A stretch of 15,018 nt of DNA from Clostridiales bacterium. GTDB taxonomy: Bacteria; Bacillota; Clostridia; Lutisporales; Lutisporaceae. The notes under the pieces are model-generated. The model made no database searches and had not been told where the DNA came from. It saw only the letters and a program-made list of their open reading frames with translations. A program made the position numbers and the translations under genes. Positions 1-5,905 of this stretch are shown here, piece by piece; the stretch's first letter is position 1; each line of letters begins with the position of its first letter. The stretch lies in contig JAAYKT010000227.1 of NCBI GenBank assembly GCA_012522255.1, forward strand, positions 1 through 15,018, read 5' to 3'.

Positions 1-282
1 GCTGTGGTTATTGCCTTTCAGAAAACGTCAAGCGTTAGGGGTTGTCCACTAATCCACAGCGTCTGTGAAAATTATAGCATTAAGTCCTTGGAGAGGGACT
101 AAAAACACTACTACTTTATAATACGAGAGGTTGTCCTGTTAGTTACAGGAGGTATATTATACACCGGTGGTTGCTATTTTTATATAAGGAAAAACATTCG
201 CTATGGTCATGCATTATGGCATTTGTTTGTAATGGGCGGTAGTGTTTGTCATGTGCTCTCAGTCTTGCTTTACATACCATAG
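1..282 (+). pseudogene. Hemolysin III / TrhA-family membrane protein, 3' remnant
   Basis: Reading frame 1 from about position 103 to the TAG at 280-282 encodes the C-terminal end of a hemolysin III (HlyIII/TrhA, PF03006) seven-helix membrane protein. It contains a GGILYTGG helix followed by RYGHALWHLFVMGGSVCH, which matches the family's strongly conserved last-helix pattern HAxWHLFVxxGSxxH with its histidines, and it stops where the family normally stops. Further upstream the same frame holds AVVIAFQ (1-21), which resembles the preceding helix, but an in-frame TAA at 100-102 interrupts it and the spacing between the helices is too long. I therefore read it as a decayed gene; the rest, if present, lies left of the window. 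The family label rests on the C-terminal motif alone; whether the intact protein would be a haemolysin or a membrane-homeostasis protein cannot be said. Confidence 0.72.
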
Positions 283-341
283 CATAATATTACTGATTGA
301 AAATAAGAAAATCACTATCGGGTTTTTGAAGGGGTGGCTTT

Positions 342-515
342 ATGATATTTAAGGAATTGTTGGAAATCATTACATTTAATGATGTTTGGAAAGAACTGGT
401 CAAGGAATATTCTTTAGATGAAAAAGAATTTGGGACATATCTGGGAGTTTTTAATCAATTGAAGGAATTAAAACCAGATCCAAATCATGATGGCTTGCGA
501 TTTCTGCTATCATAA
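342..515 (+). CDS. Short DUF6557-like protein (57 aa), possibly truncated
   Basis: A 57-residue ORF starts at ATG 342 behind an AAGGGG-type ribosome binding site (329-337) and ends at TAA 513-515. The peptide begins MIFKELLEIITFNDVWKEL and continues with a YLGVFNQLKELKPDPNHDG segment, an acidic, helix-rich pattern that I associate with DUF6557-type small proteins. Members of that kind are longer as I recall them, and no continuation is visible in any frame after the stop, so this may be the N-terminal remnant of a longer gene. It sits 60 bp downstream of the hemolysin III remnant and upstream of two other small-domain genes on the same strand. No signal peptide or membrane segment is seen. 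The family assignment is from memory of the pattern and is tentative; that the ORF is coding is moderately supported by its ribosome binding site and amino-acid composition. Confidence 0.5.
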   Translation: MIFKELLEIITFNDVWKELVKEYSLDEKEFGTYLGVFNQLKELKPDPNHDGLRFLLS

Positions 516-814
516 CATTGCTTAACTCAACTATGAGGTTAATAATGTAGATTCATCTGGGGGTGACGGTTCACTCAACCCTAACAGTACATATGATAAT
601 TGGATGTGGATTTTGGTACGGCCAAGTATGGTCAATGGGAACATGTTGATCATGGATATTAGTAATAGAATATAGCCTTGCTATCCATTAAAATGAAATA
701 GCCTAAACAAAAGTAATTTCTAAAGTAAAAAAGGTAGATGTCAAATGTCAAGTATATTACCTTGAGGCGGTAGTATTGAAGTCAAGGGTGGAAAAGTGGA
801 TGTGTGGAAATATT
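516..814. other. Intergenic stretch with possible decayed coding fragments
   Basis: There is no convincing gene in this AT-rich stretch. One frame around 609-665 reads LDVDFGTAKYGQWEHVDHGY before a TAG, bounded upstream by stops and without a start codon or ribosome binding site. The peptide is protein-like and could be the C-terminal remnant of a secreted or toxin-type protein, but I cannot assign a family. The remainder (666-814) is rich in short homopolymer runs and stops in all frames. Confidence 0.35.
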
Positions 815-926
815 CTTTATCACCTATGTCTCCCTTTAAAATCAACCTTTAAAAGGGTATTATATTATCAGGAGGTACAGTTTTTAATTAATATGGTGGG
901 CCATATTTAGATTAATACAAATACAC
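815..926 (+). repeat. Diverged direct repeat, copy A (upstream of the DUF6933/pRiA4b gene)
   Basis: This 112-bp segment recurs at 2217-2329 with about 17 mismatches and one single-base gap by hand alignment (about 84% identity). It begins CTTTATCACCT, contains TATTATATTATCAGG and TTTTAATTAATATGG, and ends ATACAC. It lies directly before the gene starting at 990, as copy B lies directly before the gene at 2385. In the frame reading SGGTVFN-stop-YGGPYLD-stop most differences between the copies in the 3' half fall in third codon positions and are silent, yet both copies share the two in-frame stops. Confidence 0.8.
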
Positions 927-989
927 GGAGCAAGAAAGAGAAGTGATGATTCTTGATCGATAAATATTTCAAAAAAGGAAGTGAAAAAT

Positions 990-2087
990 ATGCAAATTGC
1001 ACTTACTAAAAAATTGGCGGATGTGATGGGGGATGATCTTTCACTGCTGCATGAAGTCGTGGATCCCTTGTTTTCCTGGACGGCAAATTGGACTAAAGTG
1101 TGGGACAATCGTAGAGCGGAAGATATGCTTGTTCTTGTAAATAATGGAACTCGTTTCGTCGTCGCGATTTATCAAGTTAAACGAAAAGATCTTAAGAATG
1201 TGGCAGAAATGATAAAGACGGCTATTTCAAACACATTGTTATTGATGAATTTAAATCCTGGGATAGTTGAGGAGTATTTGCAACGGGCGGGTGAGGTGGA
1301 ATTTATACGGAACCGAAATAGACAGGCTGCTGCTTGGGTAACTAAGGCAGGGCATGATTGCGCCTTTTATGTGGGAAGGGTATATAATGGCGTTGACAAG
1401 GTGTTTGACGATACAATTGGGGCAGCCGCAAACCGCAGATTTATAGGTTTCTCTGGAAATTATAGTGAGGGGTTTTACCCTTACAATGCCATGTTTAATG
1501 AGCTTTCCAAACTTACAGGCAAGCAAACTTATAAATACCGCGCTTTTGAGTTGTTAATTACCCTTGATTTGGATCTATATAAAGCTACCAGAAAAATTAT
1601 TGTGCCAGCAAACATGGAATTTGCAAAACTACACGTGGTGTTGCAATCCATCTTTGGCTGGAAAAATTACCATCTATATGACTTTGTTATAGAGGATGGT
1701 TTCGGCATGCCCATTGTTCGGCTTGTTCCCTTTGAGGAAGATTTGGAATACGATGAAAACGCCACTTTAATGAATAAACTCACCCTGTCAGAATTTATGC
1801 CGGATTATAAGCAGATGATCTATACCTATGATATGGGTGATTACTGGCAGCACAATATTGAGCTTTTACAGGTGTATCCCGACTATGATAAGGAATCCCC
1901 CTATTTGCTTGAGGCCAGCGGGCAAACGCCGCCTGAGGATGTAGGCGGCGTGGGAGGCTTTATGGACTTTCATCAAATTATGTTGAATCCCGGCAACCCC
2001 GAATATGATGAAATGAAGAAGTGGGCTGGCTATTGGGAGCCCGAGCTTAGTGATTGGCGTAAACGGCCAAGGTTAATACATGTTTAA
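990..2087 (+). CDS. DUF6933 + plasmid pRiA4b ORF-3-like (PRiA4_ORF3) two-domain protein
   Basis: A 365-residue cytoplasmic-looking protein of unknown function. The N-terminal half, starting MQIALTKKLADVMG and running through SWTANWTKVWDNRRAEDMLVLVNN to about residue 175, is a DUF6933-type domain. The C-terminal half, starting near YKATRKIIVPANMEF and including LQSIFGWKNYHLYDF, YTYDMGDYWQHNIELL and GGVGGFMDF, is a plasmid pRiA4b ORF-3-like domain (PF07929), the fold also carried as a passenger on some IS1096-type elements. I choose ATG 990 because it has an AAGGAAGTG ribosome binding site at proper distance and gives the usual family start; a GTG at 981 in the same frame lies inside that site. 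The combination of these two domains is, to my recollection, found in other Clostridia. Copy A of a repeat lies just upstream, and a REP-like element begins four bases after the stop. Confidence 0.88.
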   Translation: MQIALTKKLADVMGDDLSLLHEVVDPLFSWTANWTKVWDNRRAEDMLVLVNNGTRFVVAIYQVKRKDLKNVAEMIKTAISNTLLLMNLNPGIVEEYLQRAGEVEFIRNRNRQAAAWVTKAGHDCAFYVGRVYNGVDKVFDDTIGAAANRRFIGFSGNYSEGFYPYNAMFNELSKLTGKQTYKYRAFELLITLDLDLYKATRKIIVPANMEFAKLHVVLQSIFGWKNYHLYDFVIEDGFGMPIVRLVPFEEDLEYDENATLMNKLTLSEFMPDYKQMIYTYDMGDYWQHNIELLQVYPDYDKESPYLLEASGQTPPEDVGGVGGFMDFHQIMLNPGNPEYDEMKKWAGYWEPELSDWRKRPRLIHV

Positions 2088-2090
2088 ATA

Positions 2091-2131
2091 TGACAGTGAC
2101 AGGGGGACGTGACAGGAGGACGGGGGTACTG
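2091..2131 (+). repeat. REP-like dispersed repeat, element 1 (tandem double unit)
   Basis: Two adjoining units, TGACAGGGGGACG and TGACAGGAGGACGGGGGTACTG, follow the stop codon of the preceding gene by four bases. The same motif occurs at 2920-2945 and 4369-4405. The full unit has imperfect dyad ends TGACAG...CTG(TCA). It resembles the GACAGGGGGACGGTT-type extragenic palindromes that I recall as dispersed in Firmicute genomes; no transposase is present in the window. Confidence 0.72.
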
Positions 2132-2216
2132 GCATGCGCGAATCTGCATGGCTAACCTAAATGAAATATTTGATAATGCCAAAAATATTGGGAAATAGAT
2201 AGTTATTACATTCCAA

Positions 2217-2329
2217 CTTTATCACCTCATATCTCCCTTTAAAAGTTGTCTTTCAAAGAGTATTATATTATCAGGTGGCACAGCTTTTAATTAATATGGC
2301 GGCCCATATTTGGATTAGCACAAACACAC
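2217..2329 (+). repeat. Diverged direct repeat, copy B (upstream of the UPF0158-like gene)
   Basis: This is the second copy of the element at 815-926. Here the frame starting ATG 2296 (MAAHIWISTNTQGKEKTV) stays open and ends at a TGA (2386-2388) that overlaps the ATG of the next gene as ATGA. In copy A the corresponding frame is closed by a TAG where copy B has TGG. No ribosome binding site precedes ATG 2296, so independent translation is doubtful. Confidence 0.8.
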
Positions 2330-2384
2330 AAGGTAAGGAAAAAACTGTGGTAGCCTATGAAAAATTTATAGATAGGAGAGACAA

Positions 2385-2789
2385 ATGAGCACGATTATTG
2401 ATTTGATGTTGGCAATAAAAGAGGGATGTATTATTTTTTATCATAAAGATACAAATCAATTTGATTATTATCCATATTCTCAAATTGAACGGAAAGAAAT
2501 GTCTTTTGATAAGTTGATCCCTAAAAATGACATTAATAATTTCAGACTTCCGTCCTATAAGGAAATCGACCATAAAGACATCATGCGTTTTTATGTAAAA
2601 GAATGTGTGGAAGATAAGGAAACCAGGAAGCAATTGTTTAACATATTAAGACGAGATGAATATATGGATGCATACCTAGATAAGCTTCACGAATTGAATT
2701 TATATGATGATTTTATAGATGCCTGCGGAGATGTTTACATTCAAATCTTTGAGGAATGGGCAGATGAAAATGGTCTTGTTTTTAAGTAA
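2385..2789 (+). CDS. UPF0158-like small protein (134 aa)
   Basis: The start ATG 2385 has a good AGGAGAG ribosome binding site (2374-2380). The protein is acidic, without signal peptide or membrane segments. Its C-terminal half, with LPSYKEIDHKDIMRFYVKE, a QLFNILRRDEYMDAYLDKL helix and the ending IFEEWADENGLVFK, follows the layout of the UPF0158 family (PF03682): a helical region of the type (E/D)..DI.R.F......, a short DAL/DKL helix, and a final EWxxENGL. The N-terminal IDLMLAIKEGCIIFYHKDTN segment fits the family's strand that carries the residue pattern before it. No biochemical role is established for this family to my knowledge. It is the last gene of the left cluster and is preceded by copy B of the direct repeat, whose open frame overlaps its start codon. 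Confidence 0.65.
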   Translation: MSTIIDLMLAIKEGCIIFYHKDTNQFDYYPYSQIERKEMSFDKLIPKNDINNFRLPSYKEIDHKDIMRFYVKECVEDKETRKQLFNILRRDEYMDAYLDKLHELNLYDDFIDACGDVYIQIFEEWADENGLVFK

Positions 2790-3152
2790 CAAATACATTC
2801 TCAAAGCAGATGCAAACTATGCATCTTAAAGAAAACGTGAAAAACCAGGGTATCGCCGACGATATATTAAGGTGGTTAAGAGGCTTGGTTGGGAATGGAA
2901 AGTAAAGGTATGAAAAATAGGGACGGTCTGACGGGGGTACTGTCATATAAAACATCTTTTTTGTGCATAAGATGATTCTTTATAATTCATATTTAGACAT
3001 ACTATTCATTCACGGTATTAGTGTGCGGCAAGTTATATTTTACCGCATGAACAGTGTGACAAAAACAAATCTTTTATTGATAGAATAGATATAAGTTAAT
3101 TGCTATACTGTGTAAGCTGAAATGATAATTTAACAGGAGGAAAAGAAATATC
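2790..3152. other. Intergenic stretch before the amidohydrolase gene
   Basis: No full gene is seen. Positions 2834-2911 hold a short open frame reading REKPGYRRRYIKVVKRLGWEWKV, a strongly basic peptide without start or ribosome binding site that could be a transposase scrap but is unassigned. A REP-like element follows at 2920-2945. A short inverted repeat TGCGG/CCGCA (about 3023-3047) has no U-tract. The AT-rich run before 3133 should contain the promoter of the next gene, but I see no hexamer pair with good spacing. Confidence 0.4.
2920..2945 (+). repeat. REP-like dispersed repeat, element 2 (partial)
   Basis: GGGACGGTCTGACGGGGGTACTGTCA repeats the 3' half of elements 1 and 3, including GACGGGGGTACTG, and retains the terminal CTGTCA arm missing from them. 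Its 5' half is altered. It lies in intergenic DNA away from either flanking gene. Confidence 0.6.
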
Positions 3153-4406
3153 ATGTTATCAATTAACGGAAACCGTTTGATTGAAAAAATTAATGCTTTA
3201 GGTGCTATCGGAAAGGATGAAGAAGGAAAAAGAACAAGACTGGCGGCTTCTGATGCAGATAAGGCCGGAAGAGATGCAGTTGTTGAATGGATGAAAGATG
3301 CAGATCTAAAGGTGGTTGTAGACCGAATCGGAAATATATTTGGTATATGGGAAACACCGATGAATAAGAATGAAGCTCCTTTTATGTTGGGGTCTCATAT
3401 TGATACTGTTATTAATGCCGGTCAGTATGATGGTTGTTATGGCGTACTTGCGGGAATTGAGGTAATTAAGGCATTAAAAGAAGCCGGTTATGTGCCAAAA
3501 AGACCTATTGCAGTAGGAGCTTTTACAAATGAGGAAGGTGTTCGTTATGCACCGGATATGATGGGCTCTCTTGTATATGCCGGGGGACTTTCAGTGGAAG
3601 ATGCGCTTACTACAATCGGGACAGACGGAACAATTCTTGGCGAAGAATTAAAAAGAATCGGGTATGAGGGTACTGCAGAACCGGGTTTTCTCAAGCCATA
3701 TGCTTATGTTGAGTTACATATAGAGCAGGGACCAATTCTGGATGTTGAGGGATTTCAGATCGGTGCAGTGGAGAATCTGCAGGGAATTTCCTGGCAGCAG
3801 ATAACTGTTGAGGGTGCTGCAAACCATGCCGGAACAACACCAATAGCTCAGAGAATTGATGCAGGCTTGGCAGCAGCAAAGGTAATTGTTTTTCTAAGAG
3901 ATCGTTGTGATAATTCAAATGCAACAACAGTAGCGACTGTAGGATGTATTGAATTTGAACCTAATGCGATAAACGTAATCCCATCAAAAGCTGTATTAAC
4001 AGTTGATATGAGAAACCCCAATGAGGATAAATTAAAAGAAGAAGAGAAAGTATTTGCCAACTATTTAAAAGAACTTGAGAAAACAGATAAGGTTGGAATC
4101 GCGGCAGAGCGTCTGGTACGCTTCGAGCCCGTTAAGTTTGATGAGGCAATTGTTAAACTGGTTGAGCAGGCAGCAGAAAAACGCGGCTTTACGTCTCGCA
4201 GGATAACTTCCGGTGCCGGCCAGGATGCTCAGATGATTGCCAGAATGTGCCCAACTGCAATGATATTTGTACCAAGTATTAATGGTATCAGCCATAACCC
4301 AAAAGAGTTTACGCCGGATAAGGATCTTATTGCAGGGGCAAATGTTCTCCTTGACGTAGCAATTGAGATGACAGGGGGACAGATGACAGGGGGACGGGGG
4401 TACTGA
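3153..4406 (+). CDS. M20-family Zn-dependent hydrolase (N-carbamoyl-L-amino acid hydrolase / allantoate amidohydrolase type)
   Basis: A cytosolic binuclear metallo-amidohydrolase of the hydantoinase/carbamoylase branch of peptidase family M20, which cleaves ureido or amide groups such as N-carbamoyl-amino acids, allantoate or ureidopropionate. Metal-site motifs are visible: GSHIDT (His82), the bridging aspartate in GQYDGCYG (Asp93), TNEEG (Glu127-Glu128), YVELHIEQG (His189) and GISHNPKE (His381). The dimerisation-domain motif GAANHAGTTPIAQRIDA and the strand VDMRNPNE are also present. The ATG has an AGGAGG ribosome binding site (3135-3140). Substrate cannot be told from sequence, and no hydantoinase, allantoinase or purine-degradation gene is next to it. 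The last 11-12 residues (TGGQMTGGRGY) and the TGA stop are encoded by a REP-like repeat, so the native C-terminus appears to have been replaced; length (417) is still normal for the family, and all catalytic residues are intact. Confidence 0.92.
   Translation: MLSINGNRLIEKINALGAIGKDEEGKRTRLAASDADKAGRDAVVEWMKDADLKVVVDRIGNIFGIWETPMNKNEAPFMLGSHIDTVINAGQYDGCYGVLAGIEVIKALKEAGYVPKRPIAVGAFTNEEGVRYAPDMMGSLVYAGGLSVEDALTTIGTDGTILGEELKRIGYEGTAEPGFLKPYAYVELHIEQGPILDVEGFQIGAVENLQGISWQQITVEGAANHAGTTPIAQRIDAGLAAAKVIVFLRDRCDNSNATTVATVGCIEFEPNAINVIPSKAVLTVDMRNPNEDKLKEEEKVFANYLKELEKTDKVGIAAERLVRFEPVKFDEAIVKLVEQAAEKRGFTSRRITSGAGQDAQMIARMCPTAMIFVPSINGISHNPKEFTPDKDLIAGANVLLDVAIEMTGGQMTGGRGY
4369..4405 (+). repeat. 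REP-like dispersed repeat, element 3, inside the 3' end of the amidohydrolase gene
   Basis: Two units, TGACAGGGGGAC and TGACAGGGGGACGGGGGTACTG, are separated by AGA. The layout is the same as element 1 at 2091-2131. It overlaps the coding end of the upstream gene, contributes the codons for TGGQMTGGRGY and the first two bases of the stop TGA. Confidence 0.75.
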
Positions 4407-4472
4407 TTTTCTTTTGCCCAACCGGAGTTTAATTTTACATAGTAACACCAAGTGGTGCAGGGTAAGGAGACA

Positions 4473-4501
4473 TTAACATCGAGTTGGATTTATTGTATAA
4501 T
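4473..4501 (+). promoter_or_regulatory. Sigma-A-type promoter for the PNPOx-like gene
   Basis: TTAACA at 4473-4478 and a perfect TATAAT at 4496-4501 are separated by 17 bases. The predicted transcript start (about 4508) is only a few bases before ATG 4516, giving a very short leader, so part of the AGGAAAGG ribosome binding site may lie at or before the transcription start. Confidence 0.65.
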
Positions 4502-4515
4502 ATAGGAAAGGAAAT

Positions 4516-5004
4516 ATGGAAGGAATGATATATATACAATATCGTATGAAAACACATCCTTTATCCGATGATAAAATAAACTTTTTACTTAAGAGGGTGA
4601 AGACATGCTGCCTGGCTACGTTAAATGCAGACGGCACACCTTATTGCACACCTATTCATTTTGTTTATTTTGATGGTGCCGTTTATTTCCACGGGCTGCC
4701 TAAAGGTAAGAAACTTGAGAATATCGCTCGGGACCCAAGGGTGAGTGTTACTGTTTATGAAATGGAAGGGTTATTATTGGATTTGGATAAAAAACCATGT
4801 GATACTAATACAAAATACGAAAGTGTGATTTTATAAGGTACAGCTAAAATGGTTAAGGATGTTGGTGAAAAGAGGGCAGTTTTAGAAAGAATTGTTAATA
4901 AATATACACCTAATTTAACCAATAAAATATCGGATAATATGATTAATTCTACCGTTGTATTACGGATACAAGTGAAGGAAATATCAGGGAAATATTATGC
5001 TTAG
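4516..5004 (+). pseudogene. Pyridoxamine 5'-phosphate oxidase-like flavin-binding protein, interrupted by a nonsense codon
   Basis: The frame from ATG 4516 encodes an FMN-binding split-barrel protein of the PNPOx-like/NimA-type group (COG3467): LLKRVKTCCLATLNADGTPYCTPIHFVYFDGAVYFHG and KGKKLENIARDPRVSVTVYE are typical. Translation stops at TAA 4834-4836 after 106 residues, but the same frame continues without another stop to TAG 5002-5004, reading GTAKMVKDVGEKRAVLERIV, YTPNLTNK and ISGKYYA, which is the expected second half of the family (VIIEGTAKIV-like, then a KYTP segment and a closing ITGKYYG-like strand). The stop sits where relatives have a glutamate, so a single GAA-to-TAA change explains it. 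The full frame would be 162 residues, normal for the family. The truncated product would lack the last barrel strands and is probably inactive, unless this is a sequencing error. Confidence 0.82.
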
Positions 5005-5083
5005 TAATCACTTATATATGACATGCTGGGATATATGGGTCACGCCCGAAAGATTATGGAAAATTATTCTTTATAGTTAATGA
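5005..5083. other. Short spacer where the mntP 5' end should be
   Basis: This spacer has stops in all frames and no trace of the conserved first helix of MntP (an MDAFAVS-like motif). The mntP-like frame only becomes recognisable after the TGA at 5081-5083, so the deletion or replacement junction lies around 5084. Confidence 0.4.
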
Positions 5084-5680
5084 AAAAACATTTATTTGAT
5101 TATAGGTTCATATTTTGGCTTTTTCCAGGCAGTTATGCCGATGCTTGGGTACCTGCTTGGCACGCAATTTGCAAATAAAATAATCGCTTATGACCATTGG
5201 ATTGCTTTTGTTTTGCTTTGTTTTATAGGTGGTAAAACGGTTTTAGAAAGTTCAAAGAATGAAGGATGTACTGATAGAGAATGTCCTGTCGCAAAATGCT
5301 CGGACAGGGAGTGTCCGGATGGAAAATGTGAGGATAGGGAGTGTCACGCTATTGAATGCACTGATAGGGAGTTCCCCGGCGGTGGGCGGCCGGAAAGGAA
5401 AGAATCATCTTTAAAACCTGAAGAAATGTTACCTATTGCAATTGCCACAAGCATCGATGCCTTAGCTGTAGGCGTATCATTTGCTTTTCTTGAGGTAAGT
5501 ATTGTTCCGGTGGCTGTAATAATCGGAATTGTAACATTGTCTTTATCCATGTTTGGTGTAAAGGTAGGCAATGTCTTCGGTATAAGGTACAAGTCCAAAG
5601 CCGAGCTTGCCGGTGGTGCTATTTTAGTTTTAATCGGTTTTAAAATATTATTTGAACATATAGGTAACATAAGCCTTTAA
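5084..5680 (+). pseudogene. mntP: MntP-family manganese efflux pump, 5'-truncated, with Cys-rich loop repeats
   Basis: The product belongs to the MntP (DUF204) manganese exporter family of the inner membrane. Recognisable in order are the second helix (LIIGSYFGFFQAVMPMLGYLLG), the third (HWIAFVLLCFIGGKTVLESS), a cytoplasmic loop, then LPIAIATSIDALAVGVSFAFL with the conserved DA pair, a further helix, and the C-terminal helix ending GFKILFEHIG. The family's first 35-45 residues, including the first transmembrane helix with its acidic MDAF-type motif, are absent; only a TTG at 5096 without ribosome binding site could start the remaining frame. The gene is therefore probably inactive. The loop is expanded by four tandem Cys-rich decapeptides (5267-5386), which would normally be a short charged linker. 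The rest is in frame and undamaged, so the 5' loss seems recent. Confidence 0.8.
5267..5386 (+). repeat. Four tandem 30-bp repeats encoding Cys-rich decapeptides in mntP
   Basis: The units are CTDRECPVAK, CSDRECPDGK, CEDRECHAIE and CTDREFPGGG (5267-5296, 5297-5326, 5327-5356, 5357-5386). Each has C-x-D-R-E-(C/F), giving seven cysteines in the loop. The period is exactly 30 bp. Unit 2 contains the DNA dyad CGGACA-GGGAG-TGTCCG. Confidence 0.85.
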
Positions 5681-5848
5681 TTTAAGTACAAGGTATACAA
5701 TAAATTAGCCTTTGTGTTTAGTTACTGCTTTGCATATACTATGAATGAAATGCAATTTGCATGCCCGGAGGTAATGCTTAGATCTTTCATACAACAAGAC
5801 ATAAAACACGGCAACTTGCGCGTGACCAAAGTTTACGAAAAATTTGTG

Positions 5849-5877
5849 TTGCATCTTGGAATTTCATTTGTTACAAT
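5849..5877 (+). promoter_or_regulatory. Sigma-A-type promoter of the trpB T-box transcript
   Basis: TTGCAT (5849-5854) and TACAAT (5872-5877) are separated by 17 bases. The expected start near 5884-5885 lies about 20 bases before the base of T-box stem I, as is usual for these leaders. Confidence 0.6.
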
Positions 5878-5905
5878 GGGTTATGAATACAAAATAAATT
5901 CGTTG

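Noticed and set aside
556..577. GGGGGTGACGGTTCAC as a fourth REP-like element
   Set aside because: It shares only short G-rich and GACGG strings with the other elements and lacks the GGGGGTACTG core.
884..1108. A minus-strand frame over the start of the DUF6933 gene
   Set aside because: It overlaps repeat copy A and the well-supported + strand gene start; no coding signal of its own.
2834..2911. Basic peptide frame as a transposase remnant
   Set aside because: It is about 25 codons, without start or recognisable motif; composition alone is not enough.
3023..3047. Inverted repeat TGCGG...CCGCA upstream of the amidohydrolase
   Set aside because: The stem is only five bases with a 14-base loop and no T-tract, so neither terminator nor operator can be supported.
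4065..4451. A 128-codon minus-strand frame opposite the amidohydrolase 3' end
   Set aside because: It lies antisense to a clearly real gene, includes the REP-like repeat (SPCHLSPCHL) and has no promoter or ribosome binding site.
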